Of a stretch of 64,000 nucleotides of DNA, positions 21,526 to 33,232 are shown piece by piece. The stretch is from NCBI RefSeq assembly GCF_032854445.1, contig NC_088303.1:28501265-28565264 (forward strand). The letters are read 5' to 3'. This stretch comes from Liolophura sinensis. Lineage: Eukaryota; Mollusca; Polyplacophora; Chitonida; Chitonidae. The translations under genes were made by a program, and so were the position numbers. The notes under the pieces are model-generated. The model saw only the letters and a list, made by a program, of their open reading frames with translations, was not told the DNA's origin and did not search any database. Numbering within the stretch: position 1 is the first letter of the stretch; each line of letters begins with the position of its first letter.

Positions 21526-22110
21526 AAACAAATTTGGACCACCTTATGACCACTGCATGTATTTAAACAACTTTATGGTAATTCTTCGTTTGTCGTTGTA
21601 TCTATAACTATGCACTGTCTTTATTGTTAATATTATTATTTTCTATTTAATAATAATGTAATTAACCTAAAGGCTGACTGCATCGAAACTTCGAAGTAAT
21701 GCATTTAGTCACTGTTTGTTTTGCATGAATTTTATCGTGGCTTTCATTATTATTTTGGTCATATTGTGTTGTGTTCAGTACTTGTGTGTTCATAAGACGC
21801 ACACACCACAAAAGTACAGATTGAATAATTGGGGTGTAACATCTCTTTCAACATGTTTTATGTTATATCACTATTATGTTTGTTATTATATCTTTAATCA
21901 TTACATGATTATCTTATTTTACCAGAATTTTAAAGTGAGGCGTACACTTTACATGAGAGCCAACATAATGAGCGATTTCTTTTGACTCTCAGAAAAGAGC
22001 GAAAATGAAAAAAAAATCTTAGCTCTCGGAAAGGTTCCTTCTGTATGACAGACTTGTGACTTTAAGTGTCTGACTCCGCAATTTCTCGATGGTCAGTTTT
22101 GTTGCCAACG
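21526..22110. other. AT-rich, no gene seen
   Basis: Very AT-rich. The open frame 21716-21985 is hydrophobic low-complexity sequence and is taken as chance. Confidence 0.45.
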
Positions 22111-22420
22111 ACAGAAAATGAGGTATTATTTGAAAAGGGTTACAAGCAAGGGTCTATCAAATAATGATGATGGTCGTCGAAGAGTTAATGTGGTTGGCAA
22201 GGAGGACTGGGAGCGGCCCTACCATCCGGCGCAGTCAAGTCTGACCGAGAACCGACTGTGGGCCGGTGTTTCACCCGACACCTCGAATCGATCACTCAAA
22301 ACTGTAAGTGAGATTCAGTTGACACGGCGAGCATTTGCCACAGCGCGCTGTGCTTCATCATTCAAATATAATCCAGTCAGCCGCGATGCCAATTTCCGCC
22401 AGCATGGCGGAGGATCGTAA

Positions 22421-23865
22421 CGTTTCAGCGGTGGTCCAATTCCCTATGCAAATGTATCCCTAACTGATCTCGATTGACTTGTCTTGGAATCCTGACCACG
22501 CTTGCCAACAGGCGGAGTTCATTTTTTTAAGTTGGTCAATTTCATCGGAACACCTCCTAAGGTTACTGGATGACTTTGATCTACCTTATTTGTCCTGAAG
22601 TATTAGAGGACACCTTGAAATCTAGGATGATTGGACAAAAGTTCTCCACAATCTTTGACACTGACCAGTCGGATGAGTTCAAGTGAATAATCGTTTCAAC
22701 ATTCTAGTATTCGTACACGCATTAGTTCGCAATTAAACCTATTAAAATGTTTCTCAGTTGATTTACGGTTTGCGTGGCATAAACACTGTCAATTACTTCG
22801 TGTTACATTCATTTCCGCACTAAACATGTTAAATCAATTAATTCCGCTCTGAAACCTACAGAATGCCACTAAGAACATATTGTCCCAAGGAGAAATAAAA
22901 CAAAAAGTGAACAAAGCTTTTTAATCCCAGATTTATTATGGATGACGACCAGCCAGCTGAATTACGCCAGAAACCGCGTAGTAGACTTTATATTTGAAAA
23001 TAATGGTTTGTAAACAAGAACATGGAATTAATCTGATGTATCGGTGTAGAAGGTATTGGCGTTTCTAATAATTTCATTGGTGGGCAATTATTTTAGTTTC
23101 CTTTCCAGCATTGTGATTTTTAGACTTGTACTAAAGCAGGAAGATTTGTACATTAATAGAAATCATTTTGATCTACTGATAGTTAATATATCATGAACGT
23201 TAACATAAACTACATGATTAGCTGATCTTTAAAGTACAACTCACCCTCCAATACCATACGTTCATTTTAAACTCAATTCGGTCCCATCAGGTGCGAATAT
23301 CTCAGTTTAGTTGCTATTTAGGATGGACAAGGTTAACCATTGCAGAATTGAGAAAGGCCAGAGCCTTTGACCACCTGCTGTTGGCTGGCCTCAGGGCGGA
23401 TATTAGAGCTGCGAAATGAGCCCCAAGCTCCAACACAATATCCGATCAGACAAGGACAAAGTTGGGACGAAGGACAAAGTTCATTTCCCTATTATGTTTT
23501 CGAATAAAAGATTCTCATATGTTGGCTGATATCTCCCGCAGTTTTATGTTTTAATCTTGAACGTTAAGGTCAGAAAAGCTGAACAAAAAGCCTGTTTACT
23601 GCTTGGCATTACGATCTGCAGAAACTTTTCCCGTTGAGAGTGAACTGACAATGACTGTCTCAAGATTGACATATGCTTTATACTGATTGGTAATGTAGAC
23701 GGCTTCAGTAGGAGGTTAGTCACTAAACAAAAAGTCCGGCTTTACACACAAAAACCCAGTAATTCTGATCACCTGATTAACGGATGCACACTATAGCCAA
23801 AATGGCTTACATGAACGCACATGTATGCTTGTGTAAGTGTGAATTCCGCTGTGAATAAAAGTTTC
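22421..23865. other. no gene seen; some GC-richer blocks
   Basis: Contains a less AT-rich block (about 23320-23480) with E-box-like CACCTGCTG and GGGCGGATATTAG. No exon signals or repeats recognised. Confidence 0.4.
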
Positions 23866-24055
23866 TCTCCGGCTATACGTGGGAAGGTCTTCCAGCAACC
23901 TGCTGATGGTCGTGGGTTTTCTCCGGGTTTTGCCCGGTTTCCTCCTACTATAATCCTGGCCGCTGTCGTATAAGTAAAATATTTTTGAGTACGGTGTAAA
24001 ACACCAATTTAATAAAAAAATAAATAAAAAAATAAATAAATAAATAAATAAATAC
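23866..24055 (+). mobile_element. SINE-A, 5'-truncated copy
   Basis: Starts within the body at TCTCCGGCTATACGTGGGAA and keeps the full 3' part, with tail GAGTACGGTGTAAAACACCA and an A/T tail of AAAT units with extra A runs. Confidence 0.9.
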
Positions 24056-24220
24056 TCCAGTTAAATGATTTTGTCGACCTTGTGTTCAAATTTCCAGTTT
24101 GCTAGCCAATATTTCGGTCGTATAACAACTGTGTTTCGGCTATTAAACGGGTATTTCCTAAAAGGTACGCCATAGTATAGCCACAAGTGAGATGCCCCAC
24201 TCAGGTTACAATGTAACCCT

Positions 24221-24332
24221 CTCTTGATTTATTTATACATATGATTGTCCTTTTACGCCATACATACAGAATTTTCCTCTTATACGACTGACGTTAGTTT
24301 TATGGGTGGAGGATGAAACAAGAGTGCCTGGC
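24221..24332 (-). mobile_element. SINE-A-like element, left part split by the LTR
   Basis: Worn tail (TTTATACATATGATTGTCC, TTTTACGCCATACATACAG) then TATGGGTGGAGGATGAAACA and AGAGTGCCTGGC. The sequence resumes at 26172 with CTGGCGAAAACCACCGACC, as in related SINEs that read GTGCCCGGAGAAAACCCCTG. The insertion point duplicated CTGGC. Confidence 0.7.
24328..24332 (+). repeat. 5-bp target duplication of LTR (left)
   Basis: CTGGC, repeated at 26172-26176, directly abutting the TG and CA ends of the LTR. Confidence 0.75.
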
Positions 24333-24957
24333 TGTAAGGGTAACACTATAGGAGAGTAAAGATGAGAAATAATTGGCTTGTTTAACTCTCAGATAAACGA
24401 TAGGCCTTACACAAGATCAAACAAAGAAACACGAAGAGGCGTGAATAAGCCCAATACATATATTTTAACAAAATAGATAAATAATACAATTGACAATAAT
24501 ATACAACACAATGCTAATAATTACAAAAAATATAGTCTCTTAATGATGACGTCTAAATCCGGGTGGAATATTCCCGTTTCCAAAGTGGAGTCAGTTCACG
24601 TAAATATAGAATCCAGAGTCAAGGGGAATTCCTCAACGACAGATGACAGGATCACAAGCTGTAGTGGGCACGGCATGCTGACGATGGTTTAGTCCTCAAC
24701 TGTGAAGGTGTAACTTTTTTAGTGCGGACAGGTTGACAGTAGCGCCCGTGATGCCTAGCTGACGATGTATGTTTCACCCCTCGGAAATACACACAAAAAA
24801 CCAGGGTAAGCCTGGATGAAATGTACGTAATCGCACAAAGATACAATGAGCGATCTACAAGCTCCATCGTCCAGATCCGGGTGGAATATTCAGGCTTGCA
24901 AAGGCGAATCAGTCCACATTAATACAGAATCCACAGTTAAGATGAATTCCTCGATCT

Positions 24958-25320
24958 ACGGACCGGTCTCGATAGCACCGATGGTAGAGCGTCCTCTCCG
25001 AGAGCGGTAGATCCAAGGTCAATCCTGGGTCGAATCACGCCTAAGACCTAAAAGAGGAGGTTGTAACTTCCTCGCTTGGCGTTCAGCATGAAGGGAATAG
25101 TGCAACGACTGGTTGACCCGTATCAGTATAATCGCTCGGGCAGGGCGCCTTAATTGCCTTCGGTAAGGCGTCTCAGTGAAGCAGCACTAGATAAAAGAGC
25201 GGTGAAAATATGCCCTGCAACAAGGTGGCACATTACATGCACTCCAAGGATTCCTTCGTCGTCATATGACTGAAATATTGTTATGTACGACGTTAAATCC
25301 CAAGCACTCACTCACTCAAT
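24958..25320 (+). mobile_element. SINE-B inside the solo LTR
   Basis: Head GACCGGTCTCGATAGCACCG, body AGGAGGTTGTAACTTCCTCG, tail CGTCATATGACTGAAATATT, TTAAATCCCAAGCACTCACT. It inserted into the second of the two duplicated LTR segments. Confidence 0.92.
25308..25320 (+). repeat. target duplication of SINE-A (left)
   Basis: TCACTCACTCAAT, matching 25593-25605 exactly. It lies in the ACTC tail of the SINE-B, so some of the match could be tail periodicity, but the trailing AAT is also shared. Confidence 0.75.
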
Positions 25321-25592
25321 TTATTTATTTATTTATTTGATTGGTGTTTTACGCCGTACTCAAGAATATTTTACTTATACGACGGCGGCCAGCATTATGG
25401 TGGGTGGAAACCGTGGAGAGCCCGGGGGAATCCCACGACCATCCGCAGGTTGCTGGAAGACCTTCCCACGTACGGCCGGAGAGGAAGCCAGCATGATCTG
25501 GGCTAGAACTCACAGCGACCGCATTGGTGAGAGACTGCTGGGTCATCACGCTGCGTTAGCGCGCTAACCAACTGAGCCACGGAAGCCCCTCT
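25321..25592 (-). mobile_element. SINE-A, full-length, inserted in the tail of SINE-B
   Basis: 272 bp. The minus strand reads GGCTTCCGTGGCTCAGTTGG, TTAGCGCGCTAACGCAGCG, GTGAGTTC (B-box region), the full body, then GAGTACGGCGTAAAACACCA and (AAAT)n. Intact A and B boxes and low divergence mark it as one of the youngest elements in the window. Confidence 0.95.
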
Positions 25593-26171
25593 TCACTCAC
25601 TCAATGGATCACAGATGACAGACCGATATAGGATTGACAGTAGCGTCCGAGATGCTGAGCTGTCGATGTATGTACACAAAATACTTTCAGGATGATATGT
25701 ACCGAATGGAACAAAAAGAGTATGAGTGATACAAGCTCCAAAATACCAAGCGGCGAAACACAAGCTCACAAAGTGCTCTTTATAGAAAATGGAGTGTGAA
25801 AGCTGATGTCTCCAAACCCAACAAAATCTTTCAAAGTGAATCACAGTAAATGTGACCGCTCTCAAATGGACTTGAGCAAATGACTGCCCTTAAATGACTG
25901 CGAGCTTCACAACTCCGTCGTTCATATTTATAGACTAACGTAAAAGAAAATTCTGGATGGTTTAATCGTAAACATGTTTACAGCACAGATACATATTTCC
26001 AGAATGTACACCGTATGTACAATGACACTAAACTCACGAACACCGAAGCCTCGAGAACATTGGACTGAATTACAGTGCAGACTATAACGCAAACAAATCG
26101 GAAAATGTAGGCCAGACAACCACTCAGAAAGAAATAAAAAATATAATACAATGTTTAAAGATGGGGTAACA

Positions 26172-26255
26172 CTGGCGAAAACCACCGACCTTTGGCAAGT
26201 TACTGACAATGCAAGCAGTGGGAACAGGAAATGTACAAATTTCCTGCCCAAGGCC
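26172..26255 (-). mobile_element. SINE-like element, right part after the LTR
   Basis: CTGGCGAAAACCACCGACCT, TTGGCAAGTTACTGACAATG. This continues the element interrupted at 24332. The GAAAACCACCGACCTTTGGC wording belongs to a SINE body type also seen near 59955 and 62001. Confidence 0.65.
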
Positions 26256-26874
26256 AATTTTCTTCCCGCACTTTCTTTGTCATAACAAATTAAAAGCAAA
26301 TAAAACACTAAAAGGAAGTGTATATTAGATGAAAGATCATTAAAGGAGAAGAAAACTTTAAAACATGACCCTATGGGCTGAAAAGAGCACATTTTTTTCT
26401 ATCTGGTGGTGCCTGCTGCACAATTTTGCGATTTATCCTCGCCATACACTTAAAGTCTGAAAGCGGCAAAGCTGGCATAAATCGCTGAGTTTATCGCGTC
26501 CTCCATCTTTAACACCCTGTAATTTATGGTGGGGGTGTGTTCCCTCTCGACAAATGGGAGTCGTTGAAACTGCCGGCTGGTCCGTGTAAACTCGGAACCT
26601 ACGTCCAACATTCCGGTTTCCCGACAAACGGAAAAGGAACTGTACTGTTCGTTCCGGAAGTTTCCGATGGAAATTCTCCTCCTAACACAGAAGACTTCAG
26701 GACTAGTTCTTAGGCAAAATGGAGTCAAGCACAGCGGATTTTGGCGCTGACAATTTATTTATAATTTATCATCTGAGGTACATATTCCAATTTTTTTATA
26801 GCATGCGAGTAAATGCCTGTTCTTTTCAATGGTATTTGTTTGTAATTTAAGTTTTCTTCACCTTTAGAATGAAA
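26256..26874. other. no gene confirmed; possible short exon on minus strand
   Basis: 26430-26730 is GC-richer and keeps two overlapping open minus frames (26450-26728 and 26433-26627). A short frame starting AAAGATGGAGGACGCG near 26508 has a good Kozak context. No family recognised. Confidence 0.3.
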
Positions 26875-27155
26875 ATAGTACGATATAATTTTTTTAGAAT
26901 TTTTCCAACCGGTTAAAATGGTTTTAAAACCTCAGATTCTACGGTGGTCTGTAGTGAACATCCCATTCATAGGTCCATTTCGAAGGTCATTTCGGCGAAT
27001 GCATTCGCATGTCTATATGCATGCATTTATAATGATGAAATGTAGCAGTCTGTGTATGTTGAGTGGCAAAAAGCTGATGTGACGTCACTGGTCTCAATGT
27101 TGTCAGACAATGCCACCGTAGAACTCAAGCTTTCAAATGCATTTTACTAAGTTGA
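26875..27155 (+). repeat. dispersed repeat H, copy 2
   Basis: Block-by-block match to 7715-7995 (GAATGCATTCGCATGTCTAT, ATGATGAAATGTAGCAGTCT, GGCAAAAAGCTGATGTGACG). The GTTAAAATGGTTTTAAAACC stretch also has a short inverted match near 41297-41320. Confidence 0.5.
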
Positions 27156-28827
27156 AAAAATTCTCCAGAAAAAAAAATCGAACTATTTTTATGGACAGTA
27201 TTAAAGTCTTTCGTCTGACATACTTCACGTTAGCATTCTCTTGGCAAAGGCCAACTCCCATTGAACTCTTGACTTAGGAACCCTTCTCTTTATCACTGAA
27301 GATTCAGGAACACAGCCAAGTATAAACCAGGCCTGCTTTTAAATTTTATCTTTATACACATCCATAATCAGAAAATCCGAGAACTAACGATACATGTATA
27401 TTATCTTGGATCTATTCTGGAAGAAATGACTGAAATGGCAAGCTTTGGATAAAGTCTTAATTCCCAACGCTTGACTACTAATTGATGGTGTTTAAGGCAC
27501 GTCCAAAAGCCTTAACTGTTGATGCAAGAAATCGTTTGACCCAAATGGGTAAGCTAGGTATTAACGTTTGACTAAAGGGGCCAAAAGCTTGAAATATCCG
27601 CATTAAGGGTGCCAGCAATTTAATATGAGGTTTACACCCACATGCGTAATTACTGCGTACCCACTTCCCTATGTACACAATTGCTCTTTTAGTTCAACGT
27701 TATACAATGTTACAAAAATCACACTCCAAATAACATCTAAAATGTCACAAAAGATCGGTATTGCAAAATATTTAATCCTCTTTGAGACCCCAAAGTTGCA
27801 AAATATCATTTCTTTTATTGCAATAATTGTTGCGACGGATTTGGCAATACACAAAGTGTAATATCTGTGCCGCATGCTTTGGGGGACTTTTGTTTAACGT
27901 TTAAGTGTGCATGATGGTCTCTGGAGTTTGTTTGTTAAATCACAACCAGAACTTCTAGCGTGTAAAACGCCTGGATTAGAGGTTTGATGTTTTATGCACC
28001 ATTTATAAAGAAATCACCCTTTTAATATATTCATAGTCTGATTACAATAGTTTGAACATTAAAAGACATTGTTTTAATTCGAGTAAATTGGGCTGTAGAT
28101 GTGTAACAGAAATATTCTCCTTAACACTCTAATCACGAACATTTGTTAAGTCCTATACTCTCGTTTATACCAAACGCTGGAACAATAAAATTCCAGAGTC
28201 TCCGGTAAAAAGCTTTCCTGTCAATGTATTTTTAATAATAATTGTACTGAAAACATGGTTGTCTATTTATTTAACACTATACTAAAGAATATTTCCTCTA
28301 CACACTTGAGGGGGCTCATTGATCAGGTGCTGGGAGACATTTTAAACATACAGGAACAAGAAGGACCCCTAAGGCACTATGTAGTTTACGTTACGGACTT
28401 GCTTTTTCTAAACCAAGCCAGTATCTTTAGCTGCTAATTAAAAGAGTCTTAAACCTCACATGTTGTTGTTTTTTATTTTCCTGTTACATGTTTTTCTTCT
28501 TCTTTTCCTTAACTTGTTTTCGCCTGTAGGGGATTTTTGAAGCGATCTTAACCTGTGTGATCGTTGTACACAGTTCTCTCTAGGCTATTAATGTTTTTTT
28601 AGTGGCAAAAAAATAAGGCGTTGTTAACAGGACTTTCAAACCACACGGTGTTAAGACACAGTAATTCTAGAAGAGAGACATATAAAGAAATAAAGATGCG
28701 AATTGTGTAAATTAAGAAAGATGTTTACAATTCCAAACAAACGAATACCACAACCAAACCCAATGAACCCGGTCAGTTTCCAAGTCTTGGAAAAATATTA
28801 GAGGAGTCATTGCGTTAGATTAATTTG
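27156..28827. other. no gene seen
   Basis: AT-rich unique-looking sequence. Frames at 27478-27678, 27625-27861, 27669-27875 and 28255-28437 overlap or lack any recognisable domain. Confidence 0.4.
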
Positions 28828-28923
28828 ATTTACTTGATTTAATTCGTGTTTTACGCCGTACTCGAGAATATTTCACTTTTACGACGGCGGCCAGCATTGT
28901 GGTGGGGCGAAACCGGGCAGAGC
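28828..28923 (-). mobile_element. SINE-A 3' fragment
   Basis: Minus strand: AGCTCTGCCCGGTTTCGCCC, GGCCGCCGTCGTAAAAGTGA, GAGTACGGCGTAAAACACG. Truncated 5' in the middle of the body. Confidence 0.88.
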
Positions 28924-30267
28924 TAATATCTGTGACCGATCCACTTGTGTTGTAGAGACATTGTTTTGAAAAGCAGCAAATAAAATAAAAGCACATCGAT
29001 AAAGTTGTTTAGTTGCTTTCTGCTTTAAAACCCGCTGTGTGACTAGCTATCCAAAGCTAATCAATCCGAAGACTGGAACTCACATTGGACACTTGATCTA
29101 AGTTATCTGAGAAACACGAAAATATACAGTAAAGCATGGGTAATGTTTTCAATGAGGTTCGTTCGATTGTATTGGTAAAAAAATCGGTGGGATATGCACA
29201 AAATATGCTTCATGCTGCTGCCAGTTACGTTGTCAGTTGTTGTTTGCAGGGATGATTTGCCCCCTTTGCGTACGTTTCCATTGTAGAGACGTCTTTCTCG
29301 TCAAGAATGCCACGCACTATATTCTTTTTGTTTGTATCTTCAAAATAATTCTTTCTTCTTGCTTTTTCATATTTTGAAACAAATCATTGCAGTGTATGGA
29401 ACGACCAGAATTTTAAATTAAATCTGCCTTTTTTGTTTGTAAGAATGGATTCTATATGTCCTAAACAAAGATTCGTAGTTACGTGTCCTTGACGTCATCT
29501 CTGGAAAAGTGAGACAAAAAGAGTGGCCCATACTCCAGTCAATTTGAAAGATCCTTTGATATCGGTGCCTTGGACTTGGCTCTGGCAAAATAAAGTCCCG
29601 GACAATCTTCTGGGCACGTCGTAAGCTTACCAGAAATATTATTGCACAGTTGGGGCTTAAGATTTAATTTTACCTTCTTGTTAGAGGGGATTTGTCGGAT
29701 TTAAGGTGGAATAATGAGACTGGATCATATCCTGTGAAGATCCATTAGATAGCATCTACCGTGACAAAGAACATGCTCACGGCTATATATTTAGCTTTGC
29801 TATAGAAAAAAAAGAGGCAGCACTTTTAACATGGGATTGAAAGGGGCTTCTTCTGGCGCTCAGTAAGAGAAAACTTCAAATAACAGCCCTGCACCTTTGA
29901 AAATTGTGTTAAACTCACCCTCCCAACGGGACCAAAGTTCCGAGTCCCAAGGCACACGCTGACCCAATGAAGAGAGGTACCTTGACCCCTCTTTCAGCAG
30001 CCTGCGACAGGTGTCTTTGTAGAAAGGAGTTAAATAAGATCGCTGCATATATGAACAGTTGTAACTGATAAAAAATTGTGAACTACACGATTTGGATACA
30101 GATTTACTGCCGAATGGGGTGTGAATGTTCGTTTCAACCTGTCGCTTTAGACAAGGCATCATTGAAAGTGAAGTTTCTAATCGCAGGCAATCCCTGTCAA
30201 CCATCTACACCTATCGAGCACCAGGCCAGCATCTCAGTTGTCCAAGTTACACTCTTACCCATGATTC
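28924..30267. other. no gene confirmed
   Basis: Unique-looking. The open frame 29860-30204 (minus, 114 codons) has no recognised domain and is overlapped by another open frame on the plus strand. Confidence 0.4.
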
Positions 30268-30335
30268 AATGAAATATTCTTGAGTAATATTTTATTATTT
30301 GATTAAAAAACTAATCAAATAAATAACTAAATAAA
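30268..30335 (+). repeat. SINE-A tail remnant with a palindrome
   Basis: TGAAATATTCTTGAGTAATA followed by TTTATTATTTGATTAAAA, then ACTAATCAAATAAATAACTA. The TTATTTGATTAA..CTAATCAAATAA part is an inverted repeat, as if two SINE-A tails met tail to tail. Confidence 0.5.
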
Positions 30336-30957
30336 TGTTACTCGAACTGTTTTCAGACTTACGGTATTTGGAACATTGTAAGAGAGAGTTTAAATCTTAG
30401 AAGGACTCTTATTTACGATGTTTCTGAGGTGTATATTTCTACAGTTTAAAATCTTTAACTATCTACTTCTACATCTTAAAAGAAATATACTTGCACGCAT
30501 ACATGCAACGATGATAGTACAATCGCCCTTTAATGAGGAACAAAATCATAATATAATACTTATTAGGTATTTCCCTTCTTGTGGTTGTCATCATCATCAG
30601 CGAATATACGATTGTTTTTCCCTCAGTCTGGATTGGCTTCTCTGTATATAGCTTTGGCTTGATAGTATTTGATAGCTTTCTGCTCAAAGTAGTAATTTGG
30701 CAAGTTCTAGAAATATAAATGTGCATACTTTCCCCAACACTTTCTGGCATAGCTTGTAAATCATTTCCAGAAACGTCGCTAAAGTATCACAAATTGTCTC
30801 GTATATACGCAAAATTCGCAGCAATTGACCGAAATCCAATTTCCTTTTCTGCGAAAAATTTTGCAAGATGTGCCATGTTCAAAACAAATCGCTTGTATTT
30901 GTGCAAAATAAATATATTAAATATTACATAAAGTGAGTAAAAGGGCTGTGCATTATG
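30336..30957. other. no gene seen
   Basis: Overlapping short open frames on both strands, none recognisable. AT-rich. Confidence 0.4.
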
Positions 30958-30976
30958 CTGCGCCCCCTGTTGGCGA
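30958..30976 (-). promoter_or_regulatory. CTCF-like site
   Basis: The minus strand reads CTCGCCAACAGGGGGCGCAG, matching the long CTCF consensus (CCASYAGRKGGCRS type) at nearly all core positions. A single motif match is not proof of binding. Confidence 0.4.
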
Positions 30977-33232
30977 GAGTTTGAAGCTCTAACACGGGCG
31001 TCTTCATACTGATCCATCAGAGGATTAAAAACAAACGCATCGAACGTCTAGTTCCACACCGGAAACTAACGTCTGGGCAAAAGTTGACCTGCCAACAAAT
31101 TTTTTACTGACTTAATTTCGGTTTATGTCCTGCGATGAGAATGACTGAGTGGTCTCGGTTAAAAGTGAAGAGCGTTTTTGAGTTCTATTTTGGTTGGTCT
31201 GAACTTAGTCTGGCTATATAATCAAATGTTTTTCCTTTCATGTCCCTTGTGGCCACAGACGTCAGTAGTCTGTGCAGAGAGTGTCATCTCGATTTTTCTC
31301 TTTAATAACTGCTTTGAGATTTCTGACGAATCCAAAGTTCTGATGAAAGAAATAATCGTTGGCTGCTTGTGGGTTTTTATTTGACCCACTTACTGTTATG
31401 CTGCAAATCGAGCCTTTGCGTGTTGACATGGCGTTGATGAACCGTCAGCCATAATTGAAAGCCATATATGACCCTTTGCCTTTGTCAGATGAGCTGGAAT
31501 TCGGTTATCTGATTGCCTTCATTTCACGTATCACAAATAATTAGCAAAATGTCAGATGGCTTGTGAGATGAGAGTTCAACACTGACATTCGGCAACTAAT
31601 TCAAGAATACCCTTTTCCCATTTCCGGTAGTTTACCACCATGTAAACCGATTTTCCCAACGCTCAGAAGTGACCGTTACCATATAAGTAAGACAACAACT
31701 ATTGACTATAGGATAAAAACAAATATTTGCTTTTTGCAAGGTCATGTTTAAATATATAAATCTGGACAATCCGTGTTTGTTTATTTCTTTGATTGTTGAT
31801 GGATTAACAAAGTTTCACTTTTCACGACTGCGGATGATGAATGAAACCGAAGTAAACCAATGACCTTCACCAGATCCAAAGCTAGCCTCTTGAGTTAAAA
31901 CCGTGGCGAAAACAGCGAAAGCTGTATACGGACGTGCGACATAATTAGTCTGGGGCCTGATTGTGACAAAGACCTAGTTCTGTAATGATTTGGACAACGC
32001 TGCGAAGCCTTCGTTGGGAATGTAGTTTCGGTTATTACAGGCTGGTGACAAATACCTGATGATATTTTTTCCACGGATTAAGCTACCAAGGAGGGGATAG
32101 CTGGTAGATATTTTAAATCTCTATTAAAAATTAAAAATTAAAAACTGCTCTGTTAAATTGTTAAAATTGGATTCATTAGTGAGTATTTGCCATAATATAC
32201 CTATGTAGCGAAAATCATCCGCTTCAGTTCGACAGCCTTCAACACTGTGTACGATGTAAAGCTACAAGAAAAGGTCAGCTCTAGAAATGAATTTTATATA
32301 ATACATATTATTGAAATGAAAATACATGGCTTAACCTACCGCCTTGACAGTTGCTACATTGTAAAGAAATGACATGAAAGAGAAGTGTCCATATTCAGAT
32401 ATTCACATGGTTAGTTCGTTAATATTTAACATTGATCTTCTTGAGGCCATTTATAGGCTATGACGTCATTTGTCGAAGGAAAGAAAGACAGGAAACGAAG
32501 ATACGACCAAATCTAGTCGCAACCGACAGCTTTTTCCGTCTGACGCAAATATTTCTTAGATTCAAAAAAGATGTAATTCTCAGCAAATAGATGTCAGCGC
32601 CACTTGCAATATCTGTGAGCATTTTAGTGATGACAAAAGATCTATAGGGCTATTAGCAGAGAATTTGTTTTGTCAAATCTGAAATGCTATCCCTGGGCAA
32701 CACATTGTGGTTCTGCCAACTCCGTTGCTTTGGCATTGCCTTACCCAGCTATACACTGACACGCATGATGGATGAGACGCGCGGGTGATATTGCTGATTT
32801 GGAAACACTTAAACTGTTGACGGATTGTCCGCCTTGTACCTTGTGGGCAGCTAGTCAGACATTGTGTAATTGTACAACTTCATAAAAAATGAACTATAAT
32901 CGTGTTCCCGTGATATCTTATAGAATCTGACACCGGTGGGATCTCAGCGGGCCCCAGTTCAGTGAAGGCGATCGGTAATTGGATGGTAACTGTACAGCAG
33001 AACGAAAGCCAGTCATGAAAACAGTCATTTAGCAAGCCCTCAGTGACCCACTCACGGGAGGAAAACAAGCGCAAATAAATAAACTTAAGAGTCTTTAGAA
33101 ACCTTCACATGCCCACTGTAAAAGTAGCTTTTCTCAGAAAGGCAATTATTTGTTTTTATGCGCATGACATAACATGGATATCAATCTAAAACTGCACATT
33201 CAAACAAAAATCCCTGCTATGCTTTGTTTGAT
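30977..33232. other. no gene seen; possible regulatory block near 31.4-31.6 kb
   Basis: 31420-31560 is rich in short words such as ATAATTAGC, CAGATGAGCTG and TTATCTGATTG and has no frame. A worn SINE-A tail may lie at about 31775-31860. The rest is unique-looking. Confidence 0.35.

Larger units (their letters stand above)
24333..26171 (-). mobile_element. solo LTR (family L1), with later SINE insertions
   Basis: Terminal TGTAAGGGTAAC on the left and GGGGTAACA on the right give TG...CA ends, flanked by CTGGC. On the minus strand the order is a U3-like part, the TATA box TATAAATATGAACGACGG (about 25915-25932), then transcribed-region-like sequence ending CCTCTTCGTGTTTCTTTGTT and CTGAGAGTTAAAC. 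The same blocks occur in order at 50151-51008 on the plus strand. An internal stretch (about 24541-24864) is an imperfect duplicate of 24865-24957 plus 25606-25840, so this copy is longer than the other. The open frames at 25593-25865, 25928-26392 and 24652-24867 fall inside the LTR and are not genes. No gag/pol remnant flanks it. Confidence 0.82.

Noticed and set aside
25928-26392. 154-codon minus-strand open frame as a gene
   Set aside because: It overlaps the U3 part of the solo LTR and its flanking SINE. The homologous LTR at 50 kb does not keep the frame.
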